NCBI GenBank assembly: GCA_002482965.1
Contig: DLGZ01000048.1
Coordinates: 104,716 to 168,715 of the forward strand
Reading direction: 5' to 3'
Length of the DNA: 64,000 nt
From: Verrucomicrobiaceae bacterium UBA7681
GTDB lineage: Bacteria > Verrucomicrobiota > Verrucomicrobiia > Verrucomicrobiales > Verrucomicrobiaceae
Of the stretch, positions 16,349 to 26,030 are shown piece after piece. Numbering within the stretch: the stretch's first letter is position 1; each line of letters begins with the position of its first letter. Both the position numbers and the translations under genes were made by a program. The notes under the pieces were generated by a model. That model was not told the origin of the DNA and ran no database searches. It was given only the letters and a program-made list of their open reading frames with translations.

Positions 16349-18535
16349 ATGCTCCGACCTCTCCTCCCGCTTCTCATTGCCTCCTCATTGCAGGCTCAGG
16401 TGCTGCCCGGCACGCAGCCGCTGGAGCCGAATCCCGATTTCTCCGCCACCATGGTGGCGGGCATCGACAAGATGGCGCTGCGGCTCATCGACCAGTCGAA
16501 AACGGGCCGCAAGCCAACTCGCGAGGGCTTGAAGGCAATTCTCGGAGTGGTCGATGAGCGCCTGCCCATCACGGCACTCGAACTCGTTGGTGACACCACC
16601 AACCCGGCGCTCCTGGCGGAAACCGCCACCGCGCGCATCCTGCGGGTGCGCTGGCCGGTGTTCGACGGCGTGAATGGTGAGGGCATTCTGATTCAGCCGA
16701 AAGACAAGCCCGTGGCGCGGGTGATCTACATTCCTGACGCCGACACCGATCCCGAGAAGCTGGCGAATGATGCCATGCTGGCCTACAGCGGCTGCGAGAT
16801 CGTCATTCCTGCGCTCATCAGCCGCAGCAGCGAGTTCAGCACCAATGACAAGTTCGGCGTGAAGACGAACGTGCCGCACCGCGAGTGGATCTACCGCCAG
16901 TCTTATGAGCTGGGGCGTCACATCATCGGCTATGAAGTGCAGAAGATGCTGTCACTCGTCGATTACTTCGGCACGCAGACAAAGCTGCCGCTGCTTGTGG
17001 CCGGACTCGGCGAAGGCGGGCTCATCGCCATGTATTCCGGAGCCATCGACGAGCGCATCAGCTCTGTCTATGTCTGGGGCTGTTTCGAGCCGCGTGAAGG
17101 CGTATGGGCCGAGCCGATCTACCGCAATGTCTTCAATCTGCTGCGTGATTTTGGCGATGCCGAGGTGGCTTCCCTCATCGGGCCACGCCCCCTGGTGGTG
17201 CAAAACCTCGGCTTCCCGAATGTGCAGGGCCCGCCGAAGGCAAAGCAGGGCGAACGTGAAATTGCAGCTCCCGGCAAGATCAGCAAACCGACACTCGAAG
17301 CAGTCAAAGCCGAGGTTGCCCGCGCCAAGGCACTCGTGCCCGGTGACTGGCTGATGCTGGCCACAGAGGAGCATGGCCTGAAGGAAGTCGTCACCCATCT
17401 GCTGCCTGCCGATGTTTCGGCGCAGCTTGTGAAACGCATCGAACCGATCATGCCGCAGAAAAACGAGCAGCATGCCCGCGTGGATGCCACGCGGCAGAAG
17501 CGCATGGTGCGCGAACTGGAGACGTTCACGCAGCGTCTGCTCGTAAGCACCGAAATGGAGCGCAAAGCGCAGTTTTGGGACAAGCTGCCACTCAAAACCC
17601 TGGCGGAGTTTGAAAAGCACACTGCCGGTGAACGCGACCGTTTTTGGAATGAAGTCATCGGCCGCCTGCCAGATCCGAACCTACCGGTGAATGCGAAGAG
17701 CCGCTTCGTGCGTGAGACGGACAAGGTCACGATCTATGAGGTGACGATGGATGTGTGGGACGATGTCTTTGCCTGGGGCTGGTTGTGCCTGCCGAAAGAT
17801 CTCAAGCCCGGCGAGAAACGTCCCGTCGTCGTTTGCCAGCATGGTTTGGAAGGCATACCGGAGGACACCATCACCACGGATGAGACACAGAAAGCCTACG
17901 CGCCGTACAAAGCTTTCACACTGCGTCTGGCAGAGCAGGGCTTCGTCACCTTTGCCCCGCACAATCCGTATCGTGGCAAAGATGCGTTCCGCACGCTGCA
18001 GCGGAAGCTCAATCCGCTGGGACTCACGCTTTACAGCGTCATCAACGGCCAGCACCAGCGCATTCTTGAGTGGCTGAAGGCACAGCCCTTCACGCAGCCG
18101 GACAAGATCGCATTCTACGGTCTCAGCTACGGCGGAAAGTCCGCCATGCGCACTCCCGCCGTGCTCACGGACTACTGCCTGAGCATCTGCAGCGGCGACT
18201 TCAACGAATGGGTGCGCAAGTGCGTGAGCAGCGACATGCCCATGAGCTACATCCACACCCATGAGTATGAAATCTGGGAATGGAACATGGGCCGTACTTT
18301 CAACTACGCCGAAATGGCCGCCCTCATCGCGCCCAGGCCCTTCATGGTGGAGCGCGGCCACAACGACGGCGTGGGTTCGGATGAATGGGTGAACTACGAA
18401 TTTGCCAAGGTGCGCCGTCTTTACAACAAGCTCCTCATCGGCAACCGCACGACCATCGAACACTTTGACGGTCCGCACACCATTCACGGCGTCGGCACGT
18501 TTGAGTTTCTGAAGCAGCAGCTGAGCTGGAAGTGA
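16349..18535 (+). CDS. Exported two-domain alpha/beta-hydrolase (prolyl-oligopeptidase-like)
   Basis: 728 residues with signal peptide (MLRPLLPLLIASSLQAQ). The first half (about 90-290) resembles an alpha/beta-hydrolase fold with GLGEGG in the elbow position but no clear serine, so it is probably non-catalytic. The second half has the elbow GLSYGGKSA with Ser at about residue 593, a likely acidic residue in ERGHNDGVG, and a His in FDGPHTIHG near the end. Similar large hydrolases, often labelled dienelactone hydrolase or acetylxylan esterase-like, are frequent in this phylum. Probably periplasmic and co-transcribed with the preceding esterase. Confidence 0.82.
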   Translation: MLRPLLPLLIASSLQAQVLPGTQPLEPNPDFSATMVAGIDKMALRLIDQSKTGRKPTREGLKAILGVVDERLPITALELVGDTTNPALLAETATARILRVRWPVFDGVNGEGILIQPKDKPVARVIYIPDADTDPEKLANDAMLAYSGCEIVIPALISRSSEFSTNDKFGVKTNVPHREWIYRQSYELGRHIIGYEVQKMLSLVDYFGTQTKLPLLVAGLGEGGLIAMYSGAIDERISSVYVWGCFEPREGVWAEPIYRNVFNLLRDFGDAEVASLIGPRPLVVQNLGFPNVQGPPKAKQGEREIAAPGKISKPTLEAVKAEVARAKALVPGDWLMLATEEHGLKEVVTHLLPADVSAQLVKRIEPIMPQKNEQHARVDATRQKRMVRELETFTQRLLVSTEMERKAQFWDKLPLKTLAEFEKHTAGERDRFWNEVIGRLPDPNLPVNAKSRFVRETDKVTIYEVTMDVWDDVFAWGWLCLPKDLKPGEKRPVVVCQHGLEGIPEDTITTDETQKAYAPYKAFTLRLAEQGFVTFAPHNPYRGKDAFRTLQRKLNPLGLTLYSVINGQHQRILEWLKAQPFTQPDKIAFYGLSYGGKSAMRTPAVLTDYCLSICSGDFNEWVRKCVSSDMPMSYIHTHEYEIWEWNMGRTFNYAEMAALIAPRPFMVERGHNDGVGSDEWVNYEFAKVRRLYNKLLIGNRTTIEHFDGPHTIHGVGTFEFLKQQLSWK

Positions 18536-18667
18536 TGCTCAAGGGGCGTGTCCGCAGCCTTACCGTTGAAGTGCCACGCCGTCCCTCGCTTTGCCGAACA
18601 AGGACTCAAGTTCTATTGACTTAACTTCCAATGGATGCACCCAGCGTTCCACCTATGATCCAGTGCG

Positions 18668-20992
18668 ATGAGCGTGACCAAGTTCTTGAAGAAGCCTGTA
18701 TTTTCCCTGCCAGCCCGCCAGGAACTGCCCAATTTACGGCATTTTTTCCGGCGCTTGTGGCTCATCTTTGGCGGTGCTGCAGTTTTGCTAGTGCTGAGTT
18801 TTATTGTATTTGAAAGCATCGGTTCCAGTCTGGAGCAGCAGCGTGCCGCCAGTGTGAGTGCGGTCAATTTGCTGGGCCGGCAGCGCACTGACAGCCAGGT
18901 GCTAAGCCGGCTGATGCTGCAGGCTGAGAACAGCAAACCACCCCTGCAAACCTATTATCTGGGACGCATTGATCTCGTGTGGAGTGCCATGAAAACCTCA
19001 GAAGAGTCCATCGGCTCCAGTGCGCTGGTGCAGCATGCAACTGGGATGCAACTGGCCAATATTCAGGGAAAGCTGGAACAGGCTCATGAGAGCTTTCTGA
19101 AGATGGACCGGGTGATGAAAAAACTCCACCCCGGAACGGATACCACCAGTACTCTGCTGGACGGCATGGGGGAAAAACTGACCGAAGATTGCGACGCCAT
19201 GGCCGGTTCCCTCGATCAAGCCGCCCAGAAAATCATCGAGGTCAATACCGACCTCAACGAGCATATCCGCCTGCTGGGCTGGCTGCAGATCGCAGTGACA
19301 GGAGGCATCGCCCTGATGACAGCCCTGCTGCTGACCCGTGGCCAGATCTCCACCATGGAGCGGCTGATCGACACCAGCCTGCGGGTGCAGGAGCTCTCGT
19401 ATCTGCAAAATGCCGTACTGGAAAGCGCGGCATGCGGCATCATAAGCATGAACACCCAAGGGTTGATCGCCACCTTCAACTGCGGGGCGGAAAAACTCAC
19501 GGGTTATTCACGGCAGGAAGTGGTCGGCAGACTCTCACCCGAATTGTTTCATGATGCGCCCGAGATGCAGCGCATGGCCACAGACCTCTCACGAGAAACG
19601 GGCAGGACTTTCACCCCAGGGTTCGTTGTGTACGCAGCCTATTCCAACTGCGGCATCATCCGTGAGCGTGAGTGCACCTACCTGCGCAAGGATGGCAGCC
19701 GCGTATCTGTCTCCCTGAGCATGACGGCCATGCTGGACGATGCCGGAGAGATCATCGGCTATCTCGGCATCGTGACCGACATCACTGAAAAGAAAAAGCT
19801 GGAACAGCAGTTTCTGCGCGCGCAGCGCATTGAAAGCGTGGGGACGCTGGCCGGTGGCATCGCCCATGACCTCAACAATGTGCTCACGCCCATTCTCATG
19901 TCCATTGAGCTGCTGCGGCTCACCAATACGAATGAGCGTACGCTCTCCATCCTGACCGGCATTGAAGGCAGCGCCAAGCGCGGAGCGGATCTGGTGCGGC
20001 AGATACTCACGTTTTCACGCGGCGTGGAGGGCAACCGCACGGAACTCCGAGCCGGGCCGCTCATCAAGGACATCCAGCATTTCGTCCAGGACACCTTTCC
20101 GAAAAATATTCACTGCACCATCAGTCTGCCTGACGACCTGCCTTCATTCCTGGGTGATCCCACGCAGTTGCATCAGATCCTGCTCAACCTGTGCGTGAAT
20201 GCACGTGATGCCATGTCCGCGGGGGGGGAACTGACCATCACCGCTGGCTGTGTCGTGCTGGATGAGGCCGCAGCAGCCGTGCAAATGGACGCAAAACCAG
20301 GCCCTTATGTGACGCTCAACGTGAGTGACACAGGCACCGGCATTCCACCGGAGGTGGCGAACAAGATTTTCGACCCCTTCTTCACCACCAAGGAGATTGG
20401 CAAAGGCACGGGCCTCGGTCTGTCCACGGTCCTGAGCATCACCAAGAGTCACGGTGGATTTATCACAGTCAGCAGTGAGACGAACCAGGCAACCAGCTTC
20501 ACCATCTGCCTGCCTGCTGTTCCCACCACTGGCAGCTTCATCAAACCACCGCCCGCAAAAGAACAGTCGATGCCGCAGGGTCAAGGCGAACTGATCCTGA
20601 TCGTGGATGATGAGGAGGCCATCCGCACGACCACACGACATACCTTGGAAGCGCTGGGCTACAGCACACTGGTGGCCGCCGATGGCGCTGAGGCGGTGGC
20701 GCTCTATACCCAGCATGCTGCGGAAATCGCCGTCGTCCTGACGGACATGATGATGCCGCTCATGGATGGCCCGACCACGATCAGGATGCTTCAGTGCATC
20801 AACCCTGATGTGAAAATCATCGCGGCCAGCGGCGTCGCCCACCTCGGCGGCCCGGCCAAAGTGGCCGAGATGGGTGTCAGGCACTTCCTGCCCAAGCCTT
20901 ACACCGCCCAGACCGTCATGACGACACTCCACCTCGTAATCAACGAGGCGGACACCCCGCGGGAGCCAACGGTCAAAAGCATGACGTTGTGA
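18668..20992 (+). CDS. Hybrid sensor histidine kinase (PilJ/NarX-like sensor, PAS, HisKA, ATPase, REC)
   Basis: 774 residues. Membrane helix 1 about 33-53, then a periplasmic segment starting NLLGRQRTDSQVLSRLM, similar to the type IV pilus/NarX sensor domain, and membrane helix 2 about 203-223. A PAS domain spans about 243-375. HisKA has the phospho-acceptor in GGIAHDLNN (about residue 399). The ATPase domain has NLCVNARDA, DTGTGIPPEV, and GKGTGLGLSTV. A C-terminal receiver (about 640-765) carries DDEE and the phospho-Asp in LTDMMMP. It passes a signal by His-to-Asp phosphorelay; no output domain is fused and no partner regulator is adjacent. Signal unknown. Confidence 0.92.
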   Translation: MSVTKFLKKPVFSLPARQELPNLRHFFRRLWLIFGGAAVLLVLSFIVFESIGSSLEQQRAASVSAVNLLGRQRTDSQVLSRLMLQAENSKPPLQTYYLGRIDLVWSAMKTSEESIGSSALVQHATGMQLANIQGKLEQAHESFLKMDRVMKKLHPGTDTTSTLLDGMGEKLTEDCDAMAGSLDQAAQKIIEVNTDLNEHIRLLGWLQIAVTGGIALMTALLLTRGQISTMERLIDTSLRVQELSYLQNAVLESAACGIISMNTQGLIATFNCGAEKLTGYSRQEVVGRLSPELFHDAPEMQRMATDLSRETGRTFTPGFVVYAAYSNCGIIRERECTYLRKDGSRVSVSLSMTAMLDDAGEIIGYLGIVTDITEKKKLEQQFLRAQRIESVGTLAGGIAHDLNNVLTPILMSIELLRLTNTNERTLSILTGIEGSAKRGADLVRQILTFSRGVEGNRTELRAGPLIKDIQHFVQDTFPKNIHCTISLPDDLPSFLGDPTQLHQILLNLCVNARDAMSAGGELTITAGCVVLDEAAAAVQMDAKPGPYVTLNVSDTGTGIPPEVANKIFDPFFTTKEIGKGTGLGLSTVLSITKSHGGFITVSSETNQATSFTICLPAVPTTGSFIKPPPAKEQSMPQGQGELILIVDDEEAIRTTTRHTLEALGYSTLVAADGAEAVALYTQHAAEIAVVLTDMMMPLMDGPTTIRMLQCINPDVKIIAASGVAHLGGPAKVAEMGVRHFLPKPYTAQTVMTTLHLVINEADTPREPTVKSMTL

Positions 20993-21002
20993 TGCCGGTT
21001 TC

Positions 21003-21848
21003 TCAGCTTCTCATCGGCGCGGTCGAGAGCACGGGCTGGATGTGATGTTCAGAAACCAGGGTGACCAAAAGATTGTTCACCATGGTGGCTTTGGAGGCGG
21101 AGTCGAGCTGCACGATGCCGTCGGTTTCAAGCTTGCGCAGCGCCATTTCGACCATGCCGATGGCACCATCCACAATGATCTGGCGCGCGGCGAGAACTGC
21201 CTGCGCCTGCTGACGGCGCAGCATGGCCTGGGCAATTTCCGGGCTGTAAGCCAGATGGCTGAGCTGGGCCTCCAAAACTTCAATCCCCGCCAGACTGGTG
21301 CGTTCTTCCAGTTCGGCACGCAACTGACGGGCGATGTCCACCGGGTGGCTGCGCAGGGCGATTTCCCCGGGCGCATGAGGTTCATAGGGGAAAAGATTGG
21401 AGAGATGGCGCAGCGCGGTCTCTCCCTGCAGGTGAACGAAGTTGTTGCAGTTCTCGACGGCAAAGGTGGCCTTGGCCGAGTCCACGACACGCCACACAAT
21501 CACCGCCGCGATTTCAATCGGATTGCCATGAGCATCGTTGACCTTGAGCTGCTCGCTTTGGAAGTTGGCGATTTTGAGGGATATCTTCTGCCTGCTGGCG
21601 AAGGGGTTGATCCACCAGAAGCCGTTCTGAACAAGACTGCCGCTGTACTTGCCGAAGAAGGTGAGCACCACGGCTTCGTTGGGAGAAACTATGGCGAATC
21701 CTTTCAGCAGCAAGAACCCGAGAATGGCCGCAGGAACCGCCAGCAGAGGGATGTATTGGGGAAATTGATAAAAGCTGATGGCTACGAGGCCAAGAGCCGC
21801 GAAAATGATGAGAATGCCGGGGATGGCCAGGGCGTTGCGTTCTTTCAT
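21003..21848 (-). CDS. SPFH/Band 7 domain membrane protein
   Basis: A 281-residue protein with two N-terminal membrane helices (PGILIIFAALGLVAISFY and IPLLAVPAAILGFLLLKGF). The SPFH core follows: VSPNEAVVLTFFGKYSGS, GFWWINPFA, EIAAVIVWRVVD and AKATFAVEN. The latter part is a long helix (IEVLEAQLSHLAYSPEIAQAM) characteristic of stomatin/prohibitin-like proteins. Such proteins form membrane-associated rings that organise microdomains or modulate proteases. Partners are unknown here. It is convergent with the histidine kinase, 10 bp between stops, and lies divergently upstream of a glutaredoxin-like gene. Confidence 0.92.
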   Translation of the reverse strand: MKERNALAIPGILIIFAALGLVAISFYQFPQYIPLLAVPAAILGFLLLKGFAIVSPNEAVVLTFFGKYSGSLVQNGFWWINPFASRQKISLKIANFQSEQLKVNDAHGNPIEIAAVIVWRVVDSAKATFAVENCNNFVHLQGETALRHLSNLFPYEPHAPGEIALRSHPVDIARQLRAELEERTSLAGIEVLEAQLSHLAYSPEIAQAMLRRQQAQAVLAARQIIVDGAIGMVEMALRKLETDGIVQLDSASKATMVNNLLVTLVSEHHIQPVLSTAPMRS

Positions 21849-21999
21849 GGTCGTTTGAGTGTTCAGGCTGCGACTGAATCAGTGGCAAGGAGCACCGTCA
21901 CTGAGAATTTTTCGGAGATTTTCCAACCACCTGCGGCTTCGACAGCCCATTTGCATTCGCTGCATCGCCCGCTAGGCTGAGGACGTAACCCAACGCGCT

Positions 22000-22356
22000 A
22001 TGCAAACACCCAAAATCACCGCCTACGTCAAAACCTATTGCGGCTGGAGCGAAGGCGTCCGTGCCATCTTCCGCAAATACGATCTCGCTTTCGAAGAGAA
22101 GGACATCATCAAAAATCCCGCCTTCCGCTGGGAAATGGAACAAAAGAGCGGCCAGCCGCTGTCTCCTTGCGTGGAAATCAACGGCACCATGCTCGCCGAC
22201 ATCAGCGGCGACGAAGTGGAAACTTGGATGACGGCGAACGGTCTTCTCGAAAAGAGCGAAGCACCAGCCGATGCCCCGACTGATTCCGCCTGCACCGACG
22301 CGCAGCACGCCGCGATGGCCGCTGGTCAGGTGGGCACTTTGAAATTCGTGGGCTGA
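22000..22356 (+). CDS. Glutaredoxin-like protein with CGWS active site
   Basis: A 118-residue protein. Residues 5-90 match the glutaredoxin fold: ITAYVKTYCGWSEGV with Cys14 in the catalytic position, the P-V/C substrate loop in GQPLSPCVEING, and the GDEVETWM helix. The usual dithiol CPYC is CGWS, so only one active-site Cys is present, as in monothiol enzymes (CGFS). A 30-residue C-terminal extension contains another Cys and ends GTLKFVG. It may reduce glutathione mixed disulfides or carry Fe-S clusters; which one is undetermined. A lipoprotein gene follows 6 bp after. Confidence 0.85.
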   Translation: MQTPKITAYVKTYCGWSEGVRAIFRKYDLAFEEKDIIKNPAFRWEMEQKSGQPLSPCVEINGTMLADISGDEVETWMTANGLLEKSEAPADAPTDSACTDAQHAAMAAGQVGTLKFVG

Positions 22357-22362
22357 TTCTGC

Positions 22363-22995
22363 ATGCGTTCCCGGCTTTTCCTCCTTGGGCTGGCAGTTTC
22401 ACTCACCGCCTGCAACACCGTCTATTACGCCGCCTGGGAAAAGCTGGGCTACGAGAAACGCGATCTGCTCAAAAGCGCGGTCAAAAAAGCCCGTGGCGAG
22501 CAGAAGGAGGCAGGAGCGCAGTTTCAGGATGCTCTGACTCAGCTCAAAAAGCTGACGAACTACAACGGCGGCAATCTTGAGTCTGCGTATAACCGCTTCA
22601 AAGGCGAGTACGAAGACTGCGAGGCCCAGGCAGGCCTTGTGCGCAGCCAGATCCGCGAGGTGGACACGGTGGCGCGGGACCTCTTTCGCGAATGGGATGT
22701 CGAAATCCGCCAGTATGAAAATGCCACCCTCGCTGCTGACAGCCGCCGCAAACTGGCGGACACCCGCAGCCGATTTGAACCGCTCTCACGCTCCCTGCAC
22801 GCGGCAGAAGCCACGATGGAACCGGTGCTGCGCCAGTTTCACGATCAGGTGCTCTACTTGAAGCACAACCTGAACGCCGCCGCGATCGGCTCGCTGCGTG
22901 GCACGGCAGACAGCATTCAGGGAGACATTCAGCGTCTGCTCAACCAGATGAATCGTTCCATCGCCGAGGCAGACCGGTTTATTCAGACGCTGTAA
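22363..22995 (+). CDS. DUF2959 family lipoprotein
   Basis: A 210-residue protein with a type II signal peptide and lipobox LTAC (lipidated Cys at residue 17). Then comes a fully helical, charged region matching DUF2959: YYAAWEKLGYEKRDLL at the start, LVRSQIREVDTVARDLF in the middle, and VLYLKHNLNAAAIGSL near the C-terminus. Family members are predicted periplasmic or outer-membrane-anchored coiled coils of unknown function. It lies 6 bp after the glutaredoxin-like gene, indicating co-transcription, and the mRNA end is close to a bidirectional-looking hairpin at 23030-23062. Confidence 0.88.
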   Translation: MRSRLFLLGLAVSLTACNTVYYAAWEKLGYEKRDLLKSAVKKARGEQKEAGAQFQDALTQLKKLTNYNGGNLESAYNRFKGEYEDCEAQAGLVRSQIREVDTVARDLFREWDVEIRQYENATLAADSRRKLADTRSRFEPLSRSLHAAEATMEPVLRQFHDQVLYLKHNLNAAAIGSLRGTADSIQGDIQRLLNQMNRSIAEADRFIQTL

Positions 22996-23029
22996 AAAGT
23001 ACGAGTGACAGTGTCTGTCTTACTCCAAG

Positions 23030-23062
23030 AAAAAGCCCTCCGGCTTTGCAGCGGGAGGGCTT
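23030..23062 (-). terminator. Rho-independent terminator for the formaldehyde dehydrogenase gene
   Basis: A nine-base stem (23033-23041 with 23054-23062) carries a 12-base loop. On the minus strand it is followed by a run of five T (A-run 23030-23034). It lies 24 bp past the stop of the minus-strand gene and may also stop the convergent lipoprotein transcript. Confidence 0.8.
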
Positions 23063-23085
23063 CGCAGACTGGTTTCTGATACAGA

Positions 23086-24282
23086 TCAGGCTTTGATCAT
23101 GCCGTGCGGATCGATGACGTACTTGCGGGCTGCGCCTTTGTCGAAGTCCACGTAGCCTTTGGGAGCACCCTTGAGGGAGATCACCTGCACGTTGGTCGCC
23201 TTGGCGATTTTGATCTTGTCGTGCAAGATCGCCATCATGAGGCGGCGATGGTAGCGCATGACCGGGCATTGGCCGGTGACGAAGGTGTGGCTCTTGGCCC
23301 AGCCAAGACCGATGCGGATGGACAGAGCGCCAACCTTTGCCGCTTCATCAACCGCGCCCGGATCACCTGTGACGTAGAGTCCGGGAATGCCGATGGCACC
23401 GCCCGCCTTGGTGATTTCCATGACACTGTTGAGCACCTGCGCAGGCACTTCCTTGCTGTGGTTGTGGCCACAGCCACGGGCCTCAAAGCCGACGCAATCC
23501 ACTGCGCAATCCACTTCCGGCACACCGAGGATGTTCTCGATCTGATCCTGAATGGAGGCGGACAGGGAAACGTCCACGGTTTCACAGCCGAAACGGCGGG
23601 CCTGGGCCAGACGCTCCTTGTTCAAATCGCCGACGATGACGACCGCAGCACCGAGCAGATGGCAGGAAGCAGCGCAGGCAAGGCCGACGGGGCCGGCTCC
23701 GGCGATGTAAACGGTCGCACCTGGTCCCACGCCTGCGGTGACCGCACCGTGATAGCCAGTGGGGAAAATATCCGAGAGGAGGGTGAGGTCTTTGATCTTG
23801 GCCATCGCCTGATCGCGATCCGGGAACTTCAGCAGATTGAAGTCCGCATAGGGCACCATCACGTACTCCGCCTGACCGCCAACCCAGCCGCCCATGTCCA
23901 CGTAGCCATACGCCGCACCGGGGCGCGCAGGGTTCACGCTCAAGCAGATGCCGGTCTTGCCTTCTTTGCAGTTGGTGCAGCGACCACAGGCGATGTTGAA
24001 AGGCACGCTGACGATGTCGCCTTTCTTGATGAACTCCACATCACGGCCGGTCTCGATGACTTCGCCCGTGATTTCATGGCCGAGAATCAACCCCTTCTGT
24101 GCTGTGGTACGACCACGCACCATGTGCTGGTCGGAGCCGCAAATGTTGGTGCTGACGACTTTGAGGATGACTCCGTGGTGGCATTTGCGCTTTTGTTCGC
24201 GCAGTTCCAATTTGGGGAAATCGATGCTCTGAACCTCTACTTTACCGGTACCCATGTAAGCGACGCCTTGATTGCTTGGCAT
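23086..24282 (-). CDS. fdhA: Glutathione-independent formaldehyde dehydrogenase (Zn alcohol dehydrogenase family)
   Basis: A 398-residue medium-chain dehydrogenase. Zinc ligands: the catalytic Cys in NICGSDQH and GHE in ILGHEITGEV; structural zinc cysteines in IACGRCTNCKEGKTGIC. Cofactor-binding GAGPVGLACA is present, followed by D-L-N-K. The N-terminus (MPSNQGVAYMGTGKVEV) and the insert with GCGHNHSKE and GAVDEAAK are characteristic of the Pseudomonas-type glutathione-independent enzyme that dismutates or oxidises formaldehyde with tightly bound NAD. It likely detoxifies formaldehyde. Monocistronic, with its own terminator. Confidence 0.9.
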   Translation of the reverse strand: MPSNQGVAYMGTGKVEVQSIDFPKLELREQKRKCHHGVILKVVSTNICGSDQHMVRGRTTAQKGLILGHEITGEVIETGRDVEFIKKGDIVSVPFNIACGRCTNCKEGKTGICLSVNPARPGAAYGYVDMGGWVGGQAEYVMVPYADFNLLKFPDRDQAMAKIKDLTLLSDIFPTGYHGAVTAGVGPGATVYIAGAGPVGLACAASCHLLGAAVVIVGDLNKERLAQARRFGCETVDVSLSASIQDQIENILGVPEVDCAVDCVGFEARGCGHNHSKEVPAQVLNSVMEITKAGGAIGIPGLYVTGDPGAVDEAAKVGALSIRIGLGWAKSHTFVTGQCPVMRYHRRLMMAILHDKIKIAKATNVQVISLKGAPKGYVDFDKGAARKYVIDPHGMIKA

Positions 24283-24501
24283 AATATTGTGTGGTTGTGG
24301 TTGGTTGAATTTCGGGGATTCCCGGTCATGCTAGCCAGAACTGGCAGATCGCGTCAATCCTGGTGAAGGAAAAACGCGGCTAGCCAAGAGTGCGCGGTGC
24401 AGGGGCCGGGAAAGGCTGACGCCGCTGGGCTACCTAAACGAATTGCGTTCCCTGCTCTTTCGGATTGCCTCTCTGAGAGCAGCCCTCCACAATAGACATG
24501 C

Positions 24502-25269
24502 ATGAAAATTACATCCCTCGCATTGTCCCTTCTGCTGCTTGCCACCACTGCCCTACGGGCACAGACAGCAGCTCCTGCCGCTCCGCCAGCCGCCCCTGCT
24601 GTCGTCATGCCACCGCAGCCGCCGGATGTGCCTGCTGAGAAGTATGGCAAGGATGGCAAAATCAACCCCGGCTTCATCGCTTCGCATGAGAAGTTCGTGA
24701 GCATCGCCAAGGAAGGCAAGGCCCAGCTTGTGTTCCTAGGTGACTCGATCACCGCCGGCTGGGGCAGCAAGAAGGAGATCTGGGACAAGGCCTTCGGCGT
24801 GTATACGCCTGCAAACTTCGGCATCGGCGGCGACCGCACGCAGCATGTGCTGTGGCGCATCCAGAACGGCGAACTCGACGGCATCAAGCCCAAGGCCTGC
24901 GTGCTCATGATCGGCACGAACAACGTCGGCGCGGATACCGCTGAAGGCATTGCCAAGGGTGTCACCGTCATCGTCGAAACCATCCGCGCCAAGCAGCCGC
25001 AGGCGAAGATCCTCCTGCTCGCCGTCTTCCCACGTGGCGAAAAAGCCAGTCCGAATCCAGGCCGCGACAAACTCAAGGAGGTCAACGCCATCATCGCCAA
25101 ACTCGACGACGGCAAGAATGTCTTCTTCCTCGACATCGGCGACAAATTCCTCCAGCCCGACGGCAGCCTCACCAAGGAGATCATGCCCGACTTCCTGCAC
25201 CTCTCCGCCGCCGGTTACCAGATCTGGGCCGACGCGATCAGCCCGAAGCTCGCTGAGCTGATGAAGTAA
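24502..25269 (+). CDS. Exported SGNH/GDSL hydrolase
   Basis: 255 residues with signal peptide (MKITSLALSLLLLATTALRAQ) followed by an Ala/Pro-rich linker of about 30 residues. The SGNH blocks are clear: block I FLGDSITAGWG with the nucleophile Ser, block II GGDRTQHVLWR, block III GTNNVGAD, and block V DFLHLSAAGYQIW with Asp and His. It is closest in style to the platelet-activating-factor acetylhydrolase beta/gamma group, which Verrucomicrobiota and Planctomycetota use for deacetylation of sugars or glycans. Substrate unknown. The Pro-rich linker suggests a cell-envelope location. Confidence 0.9.
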   Translation: MKITSLALSLLLLATTALRAQTAAPAAPPAAPAVVMPPQPPDVPAEKYGKDGKINPGFIASHEKFVSIAKEGKAQLVFLGDSITAGWGSKKEIWDKAFGVYTPANFGIGGDRTQHVLWRIQNGELDGIKPKACVLMIGTNNVGADTAEGIAKGVTVIVETIRAKQPQAKILLLAVFPRGEKASPNPGRDKLKEVNAIIAKLDDGKNVFFLDIGDKFLQPDGSLTKEIMPDFLHLSAAGYQIWADAISPKLAELMK

Positions 25270-25334
25270 TCCACCACGCCATTCGCTGCACGGATTCATC
25301 TGGCACACGCCCACCCTGCGTGCATAGGAAAGCC

Positions 25335-25949
25335 ATGCCCCAGCCCGTCATCCTTTCAGACATCGGCAAAGTCCTCATCGACTTTGACTTCAGCATCGCC
25401 GCCCGGCGGCTCGCAGAGAGCTGCGATCATCCGGCGGAGACGGTGCTGACGTTGTTTGATGACATCAAAGGCCCCTACGAGGTTGGGGACATGGATGATG
25501 CGGAGTTCGTGCGGCAGGGCATGGCGCTTACCGGATTTCGTGGCTCCTCCGCTGAATTCGCAGCGATCTGGTGCGAAATTTTTGCGCAGAATGAGCCCAT
25601 GCATGCGACGCTCGGCGCTCTGGCGGGCAGGCTGCCGATGCATCTGCTCTCAAATACCAACGAACTGCATAAAAGCTACTTCCTGCGCGAGTTTGCGATT
25701 TTCCAGCACTTCCAGGACGGCGTGTATTCACATACCGCGCGCTGTGCGAAGCCGGGGGATGAGATCTTCCTCAAGACAGCCGCGCAGCTGGATCTTGACC
25801 CCGCACGCACGTTTTACATCGACGATCTGGAGGCCAACATCGCCACCGCAGCAAGGCTGGGTTTTCGGACTTTTCACTACAGCTTTGCGAAGCATTCGCA
25901 GTTGCAGGCGGAACTGGACGAATGGTTGGTGGCTCAGGGCATTGGTTGA
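25335..25949 (+). CDS. HAD-superfamily phosphatase (YihX-like)
   Basis: About 204 residues from the ATG at 25335. Motif I is SDIGKVLIDFDF with the nucleophile Asp; motif II is LLSNTNELH; the Lys is in CAKPGDEIF; motif IV is FYIDDLEANI. The order and the DIGKV/DDL variants match the HAD-IA group that includes YihX (alpha-D-glucose-1-phosphate phosphatase). A small helical cap is inserted between motifs I and II. It likely hydrolyses a small phosphorylated metabolite. An upstream GTG start is possible but would add only five residues. Confidence 0.87.
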   Translation: MPQPVILSDIGKVLIDFDFSIAARRLAESCDHPAETVLTLFDDIKGPYEVGDMDDAEFVRQGMALTGFRGSSAEFAAIWCEIFAQNEPMHATLGALAGRLPMHLLSNTNELHKSYFLREFAIFQHFQDGVYSHTARCAKPGDEIFLKTAAQLDLDPARTFYIDDLEANIATAARLGFRTFHYSFAKHSQLQAELDEWLVAQGIG

Positions 25950-26030
25950 CGGGCGCGAATACCTGTCATACCCAGTACGGGCTGCCGTTCGTATCACCTA
26001 TGTGGCATGAATGCATGCACGACTAATTCC

